Part shown: positions 51,869 through 60,021 of the stretch, piece by piece
Layout of the letters: every line of letters starts with the position of its first letter
Numbering within the stretch: position 1 is the stretch's first letter
From: Gemmatimonadota bacterium
GTDB lineage: Bacteria > Gemmatimonadota > Gemmatimonadetes > Palauibacterales > Palauibacteraceae
DNA length: 60,024 bases
NCBI GenBank assembly: GCA_029262175.1
Contig: JAJCZV010000197.1
Location: 1 to 60,024 of the forward strand
Reading direction: 5' to 3'
Notes under the pieces: generated by a model
The model's input: the letters and a program-made list of their open reading frames with translations, nothing else
Told to the model about the DNA's origin: nothing
Database searches by the model: none
Program-made: the position numbers and the translations under genes

Positions 51869-53143
51869 GTGAGAGACACGTCCACAGTCTGGTTTCACAC
51901 TTTCGGCTGCAAGGCGAACCAGTACGACACTGAGCGCATGCGCCAAGAGCTGGAGGGTCGCGGCGCCCGGACGGTCGCTAGCCCGGAAGAAGCCACCGTC
52001 GCCGTCATAAATACGTGCACGGTCACCAACCAGGCGGACGCGAACGCCCGCCACCTGGTTCGGCGACTCCGACGCCGGTACCCGGACCTCAAGATCGTCA
52101 CCGCCGGTTGCTCCACCGCGTTTCGGGAGGCCTCGTATCGCGCCATGCCCGAGGTGGATGGCGTCGTCGCGGGCCACGACCCCGGACTTGTCGCCGGCCA
52201 ACTCGTGAAGCTCCGTCTCGCCTCGGCCGGCCCCGTGCTCGGTGGGGTTCTGGAACGGAACCAGCGGGGCACCCGAGGGTGGCTCAAAGTCCAAGATGGG
52301 TGCGATCGAAAGTGTTCGTTTTGCGCCACACGAATTGCGCGCGGGGCGTCCATCTCCCGCGAGCCCGCCGAAGTCGTTGCCGAGGCCAAGCGGCTCGCGG
52401 CCGTTCACCCCGAACTGGTCATCACGGGGATCCACATCGGCCATTACGGGCATGACCTCGAGCCGCGGACGACGCTGGCTGCGCTGTGCGCCGAGATATT
52501 GGAGCATGTCGAGGTACGCCTGCGTCTCTCTTCGATCGAAGCGACCGAGGTCGACGATGCACTCCTGTCTTTGCTGGCTAGCTCTGGCGGGCAACTGGCG
52601 CCCCACCTGCACGTGCCGCTGCAAAGCGGTTCGGATCGCGTGCTTCAGTTGATGCGTCGGTGGCATACGCGGGAGGCGTATCGGAGTCGGGTGTTCGAGA
52701 TTGCCGACCGATTGGGTGACTTCGGTCTGGGCGCCGACATCATCGTCGGGTTCCCCGGGGAAGGCGACCAGGAGTTCGAGGAGACGCGGTCGCTCGTGGC
52801 CGAACTGCCGTACACCTATCTCCACGTGTTTCCGTACTCGGTACGCGACGGGACAGCCGCTGCTTCGCTCCCGGACCGCGTCCCGGGAGACGTGGCAGCG
52901 GAGCGTTCGCGAACGCTGCGTGACCTCGGCGTGACGAAGGGGATCGCCTACGAGGTGAGTCGTGCAGGAACCGTGGCCGACCTGATTGCGGAAGGCTCGG
53001 GAGACCGGGTCGCCGGAGTGACCGGCGACTATCTTCGCGCCGATCTGGTCGGGCCCGTTGCCTCCGGCGCTCGATTCGCTGCGGTCCTACACAGAAAGAA
53101 CGGACGCCTCGTTGCCGAGGCGCCCGCCCCCGCCGTGAACTAG
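51869..53143 (+). CDS. mtaB: tRNA t6A37 methylthiotransferase MtaB
   Basis: 424 residues. The N-terminal UPF0004 domain has the three Fe-S cysteines C14 (TFGCKANQYD), C50 (NTCTVT) and C81 (AGCST), the radical-SAM cluster is C145-DRK-C149-SF-C152, and the GxGxxD-like VITGIHIGHYG and DIIVGFPGE motifs follow, ending in a TRAM-like domain (about 360-424). MtaB adds a methylthio group to N6-threonylcarbamoyladenosine 37 in tRNAs reading ANN codons. GTG 51869 gives the usual short N-terminus before TFGCK. Confidence 0.94.
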   Translation: MRDTSTVWFHTFGCKANQYDTERMRQELEGRGARTVASPEEATVAVINTCTVTNQADANARHLVRRLRRRYPDLKIVTAGCSTAFREASYRAMPEVDGVVAGHDPGLVAGQLVKLRLASAGPVLGGVLERNQRGTRGWLKVQDGCDRKCSFCATRIARGASISREPAEVVAEAKRLAAVHPELVITGIHIGHYGHDLEPRTTLAALCAEILEHVEVRLRLSSIEATEVDDALLSLLASSGGQLAPHLHVPLQSGSDRVLQLMRRWHTREAYRSRVFEIADRLGDFGLGADIIVGFPGEGDQEFEETRSLVAELPYTYLHVFPYSVRDGTAAASLPDRVPGDVAAERSRTLRDLGVTKGIAYEVSRAGTVADLIAEGSGDRVAGVTGDYLRADLVGPVASGARFAAVLHRKNGRLVAEAPAPAVN

Positions 53144-53176
53144 GCGGCCGCTTCCGATGCCGCGCGCCGCGGCGAT

Positions 53177-53728
53177 CTACCCGCCGGCGATGTCGAACTC
53201 CAAGATCGCCCGAGTCTGTTCCCATTCGAAGTGGATCACCCCGTCTGACTCTTCGCCTTCGGCGATCGAGATGGTGAACAGCTCAAGGGGAGCATCAAGC
53301 GCTTCCGTGCGCATGGGCACGCGTACGAGGTCGCGACTTTCATCGTAGGCTGTGCCCCATTGCCCGGTCTGACTGTTGATTACAAGCATCCAGCCCTCTT
53401 CGGCCGGGACCGAAAACAGCGTGTACTGACCCGCCGGAATCACCTCACCGCCCGTCTCGATGGCGACCGGAATAGAAATATGCGTGGCCTCATTGGCGCC
53501 CGTACGCCAAGGTCGACCCCATGGGACCAGTCCGCCGTAAACCACGCGTCCGCGCATGGAAGGGCGACCATACTGGATGGCGAATTCTTGACCGCCGATG
53601 ACCGCTGTGGCGGAGTCGAGCGGGCTGGATCGTGGCTCCTGCGCGTTCCCAGCTTTCGGGTTGGCGAGTGCCACCGCGACCAAGGCGAGCGCAGCGGCTG
53701 CGAGCCGACGTGCATTGCGTCGTTTCAT
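53177..53728 (-). CDS. Secreted DUF2911-family protein
   Basis: 183 residues with a signal peptide (MKRRNARRLAAAALALV... AGNAQE). The family signatures are YGRPSMRGRVVYGGLVPWGRPWRTGANEAT (read here in part), IPAGQYTLFSVPAEEGW and VINSQTGQWGTAYDESRDLVRV. DUF2911 proteins are secreted and of unknown role, common in Bacteroidota and Gemmatimonadota. ATG 53728 gives the signal peptide; 53761 does not. It lies 30 bases after the SDR gene on the same strand. Confidence 0.87.
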   Translation of the reverse strand: MKRRNARRLAAAALALVAVALANPKAGNAQEPRSSPLDSATAVIGGQEFAIQYGRPSMRGRVVYGGLVPWGRPWRTGANEATHISIPVAIETGGEVIPAGQYTLFSVPAEEGWMLVINSQTGQWGTAYDESRDLVRVPMRTEALDAPLELFTISIAEGEESDGVIHFEWEQTRAILEFDIAGG

Positions 53729-53757
53729 GATTCTGTTCGATTCTCCCGACTCGTGAG

Positions 53758-54618
53758 TCAATCTTTATTCGAGTGCGTGGGAATCGCGCGCGGGCTCGCA
53801 AGCGACTCGCCACCATCGACGACAAAAATCGCCCCCGTCACCCAGTCGCCGCCAGGTGAACACAGGTACGTGACCATCTGCCCGATGTCGTGAGGTTGGC
53901 CAGTTCGGCCGACCGGTATGTAGCGTTCTGCAAACGCGTCGAGCGCGCGCTCCCCGAACATGTCTGTCGAGGCATCTGCCGGTTTGGCGAAGGCTTTCTT
54001 CACACCCTCCGTCGGGATCGGTCCGGGAGCTACGGCGTTGACGTTGATCCCGTGACGCGCCCACTCGATCGCGAGGGTTCGGGTGAGGGCGTCGACACCC
54101 GCTTTCGCGGCCGTCGCGTGAGCCATCAACGGCCAACCGCGGTAGTGCAACGTCATCGAGATCGAAATGATCCGGCCGTAACCGCTCTCGATCATGGCCG
54201 GGAGTACCGCGCGAGAGGCGTGAAAGGTCCCGAACAAATCGATCTCGATCACCGAACGCCAGCCGTTGACTGTGAGGTCGGCCGTCGGCGCGTAGAAGTT
54301 GCCCGCCGCGTTGTTGACCAGGAAGTCTAGCGACCCCAACTCCTCGCGAGTTCGAGCCACGGCCGCTTCGAGCGCCTCCGGCTCGCGAACATCGCCGACG
54401 GTTCCGATCGCCGGGCGGCCGTATTTTTCGGCGAGACGCGCCGCGGCGCCCTCTACTCGCTCCTGGTTCCGGCTGAAGAGCGCCAGCGAGGCACCCGCCG
54501 ATGCGAGCGATTCGGCGATGCCGTAACCAATACCGCTCCCGCCACCGGTGACGAATGCGACCTGGCCGGAGAGAATGTCCGGGGCGAAAACAGATTTGGA
54601 TCTGTCTGCTGCACTCAT
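53758..54618 (-). CDS. SDR oxidoreductase, 2,4-dienoyl-CoA reductase-like
   Basis: 286 residues. NAD(P)-binding TGGGSGIG (24-31), GDVRE, and NNAAGNFYAP, which is typical of 2,4-dienoyl-CoA reductases. The usual YxxxK is not present: SMTLHYRGWPLMAHATAAKAGVDALTR has HATAAK at this place, as in peroxisomal dienoyl-CoA reductases, which also lack the tyrosine. NVNAVAPGPIPTEGV follows. Its likely role is in the breakdown of unsaturated fatty acids. ATG 54618 has GGAGAG upstream. Confidence 0.88.
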   Translation of the reverse strand: MSAADRSKSVFAPDILSGQVAFVTGGGSGIGYGIAESLASAGASLALFSRNQERVEGAAARLAEKYGRPAIGTVGDVREPEALEAAVARTREELGSLDFLVNNAAGNFYAPTADLTVNGWRSVIEIDLFGTFHASRAVLPAMIESGYGRIISISMTLHYRGWPLMAHATAAKAGVDALTRTLAIEWARHGINVNAVAPGPIPTEGVKKAFAKPADASTDMFGERALDAFAERYIPVGRTGQPHDIGQMVTYLCSPGGDWVTGAIFVVDGGESLASPRAIPTHSNKD

Positions 54619-54757
54619 CGATCTCTCCAAGGACAAAGGACTTCGGGATCCGGCGTGTAACGGTGTGTGCCGGTTGCAGGGACTCCAACGGACGATACCT
54701 TTGGCGACCGCGTTTCGCGGGGTTGTGGTCCCGAATTCAACAAATCAGGAGGTAAGA

Positions 54758-54970
54758 ATGGCAGTTGCGAAAGTCATCGAAATCATGGCCGAGTCGGAAG
54801 TCGGTTGGGAAGACGCGGCTCGAAAATGTGTCGTTGAGGCTTCAGAGACGATTCGTAACATCAAGTCTCTCTGGGTCGAGGGCATGCAGGCCGTTGTGGA
54901 AGGCGACGCAATCGTGAAGTACCGCATTACGACCAAAATCACGTTCGTCGTCCGAGACGACCGAGACTAG
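54758..54970 (+). CDS. Dodecin family flavin-binding protein
   Basis: 70 residues. KVIEIMAESEVGWEDAARKCVVEASETIRNIKSLWVEGMQAVVEGDAIVKYRITTKITFVV, in pieces, is the dodecin pattern (beta-alpha-beta-beta) which assembles into a dodecamer storing flavin; the tryptophan in SLWVEG is near the isoalloxazine site. ATG 54758 has AGGAGG upstream. It is a single-gene unit with a strong hairpin ten bases after its stop. Confidence 0.92.
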   Translation: MAVAKVIEIMAESEVGWEDAARKCVVEASETIRNIKSLWVEGMQAVVEGDAIVKYRITTKITFVVRDDRD

Positions 54971-54979
54971 GCCAATCTC

Positions 54980-55010
54980 GGCTCCGGTCGGTTTCTCGTC
55001 GACCGGAGCC
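54980..55010. terminator. Strong hairpin between convergent dodecin and proline dehydrogenase genes
   Basis: GGCTCCGGTCG (54980-54990), nine-base loop, CGACCGGAGCC (55000-55010): eleven perfect pairs. It lies ten bases after the dodecin stop and fifteen before the proline dehydrogenase stop. No long T-run follows, so it may act for both directions with Rho. Confidence 0.75.
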
Positions 55011-55024
55011 ACCCTTCTCAGGGG

Positions 55025-55951
55025 CTATCGAACGATACTCCGCACCACGAACCAGACGTTTGCGGGCCGCTCGGCCAGCCTACGCATGTACCAGGGAAAC
55101 CACGCCGATCCGTAGCTGATGAGGACCCGCAACGGCGAAGATTCTCGAACCAGGCGTTCCTGTTCCGCCAAGCCGATTCCATACAGCATCTCCACTTCAA
55201 AATTCCGCTTCGTGAGCCCAGCTCGCTTCGCCTCGTCGACGAGCGTCGTCGTCATGGATCGATCATGCGTGCCGATACCCAGGAATCCGCCTCCTCCGTC
55301 CGCCATGTGTGCGATCAACCGCCGAGCCAGGGAGAGGTAGTTGGCGTCGACCTCTCGCTTGTCGGGGAACGCAAGGTTCTGAGGCTCGGCGTAGGCCCCT
55401 TTTACCAGCCGAATACGCGGGTCGAGCGGCAAAAGCGTTTCTAGATCCTCTGCCGTCCTGCGGAGATAGGATTGCAGGCAAAGCCCGATGTTCGAATGGT
55501 TCCGGCGAAGGGCTCGAAAGAGTTCGAGGGTGCGCTGGGTGTAGTCCGTCCCCTCCATGTCGATCCAAAGGGTACCGGAGTCGCCAATGGAGGTCGCCAG
55601 CGCGGAGACGTTGTCGTACGTGAGCTGCGCATCCAGATCCAAGCCGAGCTGGGTTGGTTTGATCGAAATCTCGACATCGAGTTCGCGCTCCTGGATGAGT
55701 CGCACGCCATCGGCGTAGGCCTGCACGATCGCGCGCGTTTCATGATCGGTCTCGACGTTCTCACCCAGCATCGTCACGAGTGCCGGAACTCCGCGGGCTG
55801 CCAACGTGGCGCTCTCACGAAGCGCGTCCTCTAGCGTCTCGCCGGGCATGAAGCGACGTACCGCCCTTCGTACAAACGGACGACGCGGCAACTGGGTCGA
55901 GAGCCAAGGATTGGTAGAGGCCCACAGCAACGCGCGTCGCATGGGTTCCAC
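55025..55951 (-). CDS. Proline dehydrogenase (PRODH) family
   Basis: 308 residues, the size of a monofunctional bacterial proline dehydrogenase. ISIKPTQLGLDLD, LWIDMEGTDYTQRTLELF, LCLQSYLRRTAEDLETLL, RIRLVKGAYAEP, FLGIGTHDRSMTT and NFEVEMLYGIGLAEQERLV are the FAD/proline barrel signatures (K in IRLVKGAY). It oxidises proline to pyrroline-5-carboxylate and passes electrons to quinone. GTG 55951 overlaps the stop of the sulfocyanin-like gene (TAGTG); ATG 55942 is nearby. Confidence 0.9.
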   Translation of the reverse strand: MEPMRRALLWASTNPWLSTQLPRRPFVRRAVRRFMPGETLEDALRESATLAARGVPALVTMLGENVETDHETRAIVQAYADGVRLIQERELDVEISIKPTQLGLDLDAQLTYDNVSALATSIGDSGTLWIDMEGTDYTQRTLELFRALRRNHSNIGLCLQSYLRRTAEDLETLLPLDPRIRLVKGAYAEPQNLAFPDKREVDANYLSLARRLIAHMADGGGGFLGIGTHDRSMTTTLVDEAKRAGLTKRNFEVEMLYGIGLAEQERLVRESSPLRVLISYGSAWFPWYMRRLAERPANVWFVVRSIVR

Positions 55952-56517
55952 TAGTTACGAAGACCCGAGGCACCGGAAGCGGACACTTCGAATCCGATCC
56001 ACATCCCGGTAAAGGCGTGGGCGGGTACGAGACACACCAGCGCGTAGCGGCCCGCTCGGGAGGCGCGGAATGAAAAGGATTGGGTCGGGTCGTCCGCGCT
56101 TTGGGCTTCTGTGATGGACGTCGCGTCCGCCGACATCGCGCCGCGGAAAACCGGCTCAGGATCGCGGAACGTAGGGGGGAAGCTGTCAGAAACTGGAAGG
56201 ACGGCGACGCTGTGGCTGTTGGCGGGGTCGAGGCTGTCGAAGTTGATGGTTACGGTGAAGTCTTCGGGCACGACGAGGGTGGCTTCACCCCCGGCGAATC
56301 CGTTGAAGTTCCAGAGTTGGTTCGTCGCCGTCAGCCCGGCCGTCAAATCAATGGTGACGGTTCGACCGTTTTCGTCGACATCCAACCACGCGGGAGTCGG
56401 GAGGGAACCCTCTGTAAGAGCGGGCGACGCATCTGCTGCGTCGCCCGCCGAATGATCGCCACATGCAGCGAGTGCGATCGTAAAGATCGCACTGATCGAC
56501 GCGGCGCCAAACCTCAC
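55951..56517 (-). CDS. Lipoprotein blue copper protein (sulfocyanin-like)
   Basis: 188 residues. Lipobox IALAAC (Cys 19), then a cupredoxin: LWNFNGFAGGEATLVVPEDFTVTINF and the type 1 copper ligands H102 (SHSVAV), C162, H167 and M172 in ALVCLVPAHAFTGMW. This is the sulfocyanin group, which carries electrons in the periplasm. It follows a cytochrome c gene (35-base gap) and is translationally joined to proline dehydrogenase. Confidence 0.9.
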   Translation of the reverse strand: MRFGAASISAIFTIALAACGDHSAGDAADASPALTEGSLPTPAWLDVDENGRTVTIDLTAGLTATNQLWNFNGFAGGEATLVVPEDFTVTINFDSLDPANSHSVAVLPVSDSFPPTFRDPEPVFRGAMSADATSITEAQSADDPTQSFSFRASRAGRYALVCLVPAHAFTGMWIGFEVSASGASGLRN

Positions 56518-56552
56518 CGTCGCGCCGTCTCGCTACGCGGGTTTCTCTGGAC

Positions 56553-57047
56553 TCAGTTGCTGAGCGACCAGACGTACGCGGCCACCGCACGCACGTCGTC
56601 GTCGGAAATCGAACTGCCACCGCGGGGCATCATGGGGGCCGGCGCCTCCACGGGTTCGGCTACGCCAGCCGTGACGATGGAAATGATGCCATCGTACGTA
56701 CCATCGGTATTCAACCAGTCCGAGTCCGTCAGGTCCGGCGCGAGCTGCGTGCCTTCGCCGTTGGCACCGTGACAGACGTAACACAGCCCCGGACCTGCGA
56801 AAACGACCTGGCCTTGCTCGACCATCGCGGCCGTGGCGCCTTCAGGGGCGCTGCCACTACCGCTTGGTGCGGCGGCCGGTGCGGCGGCCGGTGCAGCGGC
56901 GGGCGGGGCCGCCGGTGCCGGTGCCGGTGCGGGCGAGGGCGTACCGCCACTCTCGCCACCCCCACACGCGGTCATCGCGACAGACAACACCACGGCGGAA
57001 CAGACGTTATTGAATCGCCTCATATCTTCACCCCACTCCGTTTTCAT
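56553..57047 (-). CDS. Lipoprotein cytochrome c with Ala/Pro-rich linker
   Basis: 164 residues. Lipobox VAMTAC (Cys 28), a low-complexity linker (about 35-70: PAPAPAPAAPPAAAP type), then a small cytochrome c domain with C89-YV-C92-H93, LAPDLTDSDWL and the Met in APMMPRGG. It ends DVRAVAAYVWSLSN as small c-type cytochromes do. ATG 57047 was chosen because GGAGG stands six bases before it. It is the first gene of the cytochrome-sulfocyanin-proline dehydrogenase operon. Confidence 0.9.
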   Translation of the reverse strand: MKTEWGEDMRRFNNVCSAVVLSVAMTACGGGESGGTPSPAPAPAPAAPPAAAPAAAPAAAPSGSGSAPEGATAAMVEQGQVVFAGPGLCYVCHGANGEGTQLAPDLTDSDWLNTDGTYDGIISIVTAGVAEPVEAPAPMMPRGGSSISDDDVRAVAAYVWSLSN

Positions 57048-57399
57048 TGAATACCTCCCGCACCATGGGCGCGGTTCCATCCGAAGTCCCCGAATATACG
57101 GTCTGTCCGATCCAAGGAAACATCGACTAGCGCGAGGGACAGCGGCTCCCCATACTTCTTTCGCCTCGCGGCAATCACCGACCGCCCGGATCTGCGTTCT
57201 CCCAACATCCAACAAGGGAGACTCCACGCGAATCCGCTCGGGCGCCGGCTGAGTTCCACCGCACGCGAGGAACCCCGAAGTCGTTCAGCTCGCTTAAGCC
57301 GGCTTGATCGAAACGTCCGGTCTCGGACCAAGGGTGTCCCGTTCGCGAACTCGATCTCGCGTTCGCGGTTTTGTAGAACTAGACAAAGAGCAAAGTGAT
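57048..57399. other. Divergent non-coding region upstream of rho
   Basis: About 350 bases between the divergent starts of the cytochrome c lipoprotein and rho. No open frame with family similarity was seen on either strand. It contains short palindromes such as GTTCGCGAAC (near 57350). A long leader is common before rho, which is autoregulated by premature termination in studied bacteria; this cannot be confirmed here. Confidence 0.5.
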
Positions 57400-58842
57400 T
57401 TGACGAACGAAAGCGCGGATACGCCCAGCGATCAGGGGGGGGGCGGCCAGCCAAGCGATCAAGGCGGTGGCCAATCCAGTGGTCAGAGTGGCGGCCAATC
57501 AGGCGGAGAAGGCCAGGGCCAACCAAAACCAAAACCCAAGGGTGGTGGTGGCCGAGGCAGAGGCCGCCGTCGACGCGGGAGAGGTCGAGGCAGAGGTCGT
57601 GGGCAGTCGGGCAACACCGACGGACGCGGCCAGGGTGGCGGACAGGGTGGTGGCCAAGGCGGAGGCGGGCAGCAGTCGCAGCAAAAGGAAGTCTTGGAAG
57701 GCCCCAAGGATGGGTATCTAGGTATCCTCGAGCGGCTTGGAAACGGCGCCGGGTTCATCCGCCGGAAGCACGCAGGCTACACCCCGAGCGACGACGACAT
57801 TTACGTGAGCCCCAAGATCGTCGGACGGCACGACCTCCGTACCGGGGATGAGATCTGCGGCCAGGCCGGCAAGCCGCCGCGTCCCGGCAAGAGCCCGCCC
57901 CTTCGCTACCTCCATTCCGTAAACGGGATCCCACCCGAAGATCTCGGACAACGTCCCAATCTCAGTCACCTCGGCGCGCAGCACCCTGACCGGCGGTTCG
58001 TGCTCGAGTGCGGTCTCGAGCGACAAGGGAAACGCGACTATACCAACCGAATTATCGATCTGATCTGTCCGCTCGGAACTGGGCAACGCGCGCTGATCGT
58101 GGCGCCGTCCAAGGCGGGTAAGACGATGGTGCTCCAAGCGATCGCTGAAGGGATTGCGAAGAACCATCCCAAATCTCCGATCCTGATTCTCTTGGTCGAT
58201 GAGAGACCGGAAGAAGTCACTGAGATGGAGTCGACCGGTCTCGGAGAAGTGACGGCTTCGAGCTTCGATCATCCCGCCGAGCGCCACGTGCAGGTGGCCG
58301 AAATCACACTGGAACGCGCCCGGCGACTCGCGGAGATGGGCAAGGATGTCGTGCTGATTCTGGACTCGATCACGCGGCTAGCGCGGGCCTACAACACCAC
58401 CGAAGTCGGGAGCGGACGAACGCTGACCGGTGGTCTCGACGCCAATTCGCTCGAGAAGCCAAAGCGCTTCTTCGGAAGTGCGCGAAACATCGCGGAGTCG
58501 GCAGGTGGGGGTTCGTTGACGATCATCGCGACGGCGCTCGTCGATACCGGTTCGCGGATGGACCAAGTGATTTTTGAAGAATTCAAGGGGACGGGTAATG
58601 CCGAGTTGGTGCTGACACGCGAGCTCGCGGACCGGCGAATCTATCCGGCGATCGATCTCAACCTCAGTTCCACGCGACGCGAAGAGTTCCTCCTCGACGA
58701 AGACATGCTGTCGGTGTCGCAGGCGATGCGTCGCGAACTCAGCGCCTACAACGCCGTGGACGCCATGAAGGAAGTGCTCGGACTCATGAAGCAGACCGAG
58801 TCGAACGCCGAACTCGTGGCGAAGCTTCGCAAGAGAATCTGA
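57400..58842 (+). CDS. rho: Transcription termination factor Rho with Gly/Arg/Gln-rich N-terminal extension
   Basis: About 480 residues. From the TTG at 57400 the first 95 residues are low complexity (repeats of QGGG, SGGQ, then RGRGRRRRGRG), in place of the helical Rho_N domain. Then comes the S1-like RNA-binding domain (GYLGILERLGNGAGFIRR, DDIYVSP) and the ATPase: Walker A APSKAGKT, LILLVDERPEEVTEM, Walker B VVLILDSITRLARAYN, the Q/R-loop regions TLTGGLDANSLEKPKRFFGSARN and GSLTIIATALVDTGSRMD. The start is uncertain; 57304 and 57334 are alternatives. Rho ends transcription in the cytoplasm. Confidence 0.93.
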   Translation: MTNESADTPSDQGGGGQPSDQGGGQSSGQSGGQSGGEGQGQPKPKPKGGGGRGRGRRRRGRGRGRGRGQSGNTDGRGQGGGQGGGQGGGGQQSQQKEVLEGPKDGYLGILERLGNGAGFIRRKHAGYTPSDDDIYVSPKIVGRHDLRTGDEICGQAGKPPRPGKSPPLRYLHSVNGIPPEDLGQRPNLSHLGAQHPDRRFVLECGLERQGKRDYTNRIIDLICPLGTGQRALIVAPSKAGKTMVLQAIAEGIAKNHPKSPILILLVDERPEEVTEMESTGLGEVTASSFDHPAERHVQVAEITLERARRLAEMGKDVVLILDSITRLARAYNTTEVGSGRTLTGGLDANSLEKPKRFFGSARNIAESAGGGSLTIIATALVDTGSRMDQVIFEEFKGTGNAELVLTRELADRRIYPAIDLNLSSTRREEFLLDEDMLSVSQAMRRELSAYNAVDAMKEVLGLMKQTESNAELVAKLRKRI

Positions 58843-58875
58843 CGCTCGACGCCTAGTTGCTCGAAGTCCCGAGCT

Positions 58876-59802
58876 TTAGTCGCTCGCGTCGACTTCCGCC
58901 TGCGCTTGTTTCCTGGCCCGTCTGGTTTCGAGCCGCGTGAAGTTGAGGATTTCGTAGGCCGCCGCTTGCAGCAGACCCACCTCGCGCATGTCGAGGTCCG
59001 CGCGCTGAAAGATCGCTCGAAAACTCGTCATTTTTGGCGCCGCCGCAATGCCGTGGAAGAGCCCGACCTCGTCCATCGCCGACTCCCACTTCTCGAAGAA
59101 CGTTTCCAAGTCGGCGTGCGTCGCCGTCGGCGTCTGGCGTCGCCGCTTGAACGACCGGTCGGGAGCCTCCGCCCCTTCCGCCAGTAGCGCCGCCTTGCGC
59201 CATTCGTAGAACAAAACGACCGCCGCGTGACCGATGTTCATCGATGAGTGCTCGGGATTGACCGGGATCGAAACCGCACCCTGACACAAGTCGAGCGCAT
59301 CGTTGTCCAAGCCTCGGTCCTCGGGCCCGAACACCAGCGCCACCGATTCGCCGCGCCCGATCAACTCTCGAGCGGCATCCTCTGGCGTCCACCAATCCTG
59401 ACGGCTGGCACGCCGCCGAGCGGTTGCCGCCAACGCGTACTGGATGTCGGCGAGCGCCTCGGACAGGTGGTCGTAGATCTCGACGGTTTCGACCAAATCG
59501 TCCGTGTCGTGCGCGATCCCCGTTATACGCCAGGCGTCGAACTCTTCGGGCTTCACCAAGCGGAGCCGTCGCAGACCCATGTTTTTCATCGCGCGGATGA
59601 CGAGGGCGATGTTGACGAGGTCCTGGGGCTCGTGGAGCACAATGGTGGTGCGTTCTAGGCTCGAGAGGGCTGGCGACACGGTTTTTGTCTTTTCGGTTAC
59701 GGGGGCATCTCCAGTAGCAGCGGAACCTATCGGGCCTCGGGGCGCCCGACACGCCGCCGACCAGTCCGTTGAACGCACACTAGGGGTGCGACTGATTGAC
59801 AC
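58876..59802 (-). CDS. SpoU/TrmH-family RNA 2'-O-methyltransferase (TrmJ-like)
   Basis: 308 residues. After a 40-residue N-terminal tail, SSLERTTIVLHEPQDLVNIALVIRAMKNMGLRRLRLV begins the SPOUT domain, followed by ALVFGPEDRGLDNDALDLCQGAVSIPVNPEHSSMNIGHAAVVLFYEW (read in parts), motifs 2 and 3 of the SpoU family that form the knot. A C-terminal helical region similar to TrmJ follows. It methylates 2'-O-ribose in tRNA or rRNA. The GTG at 59802 was taken, another GTG at 59778 is possible. It is divergent from two tRNA genes. Confidence 0.87.
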   Translation of the reverse strand: MSISRTPSVRSTDWSAACRAPRGPIGSAATGDAPVTEKTKTVSPALSSLERTTIVLHEPQDLVNIALVIRAMKNMGLRRLRLVKPEEFDAWRITGIAHDTDDLVETVEIYDHLSEALADIQYALAATARRRASRQDWWTPEDAARELIGRGESVALVFGPEDRGLDNDALDLCQGAVSIPVNPEHSSMNIGHAAVVLFYEWRKAALLAEGAEAPDRSFKRRRQTPTATHADLETFFEKWESAMDEVGLFHGIAAAPKMTSFRAIFQRADLDMREVGLLQAAAYEILNFTRLETRRARKQAQAEVDASD

Positions 59803-59825
59803 TAGACGCGCGACCCAAGTACAAT
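59796..59825 (+). promoter_or_regulatory. Sigma-70-like promoter of the tRNA genes
   Basis: TTGACA (59796-59801) and TACAAT (59820-59825) are 18 bases apart, ending 23 bases before the tRNA-Val. This is the best match to a consensus promoter in the window. The -35 overlaps the possible start codon of the divergent methyltransferase gene. Confidence 0.75.
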
Positions 59826-59848
59826 CGAGGCCCTTGTACGAGGGCCCC

Positions 59849-59922
59849 GGGGCGGTAGCTCAGCTGGCTAGAGCGCTGCGTTCACATCGCAGAAGTCGGG
59901 GGTTCGAGTCCCTCTCGCCCCA
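59849..59922 (+). tRNA. tRNA-Val (anticodon CAC)
   Basis: 74 bases without encoded CCA. Acceptor stem GGGGCGG pairs with TCGCCCC; the D-arm is AGCTCAGCTGGCTAGAGC, the anticodon stem CTGCG/CGCAG with loop TTCACAT gives CAC, and the T-arm is GGGGGTTCGAGTCCCTC. Preceded by a strong promoter. Confidence 0.96.
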
Positions 59923-59948
59923 TTTTACCAGCACCGAAGGTTGAACGC

Positions 59949-60021
<73 letters not shown>

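Noticed and set aside
56868..56945. GGTGCGGCGGCC-type repeats as a possible CRISPR or satellite
   Set aside because: They are codon repeats of the Ala/Pro linker in the cytochrome c lipoprotein; no spacers.
57420..57680. Gly-rich repeat region as a separate mobile or repeat element
   Set aside because: In frame with rho and continuous with its S1-like domain; best explained as a disordered protein extension.
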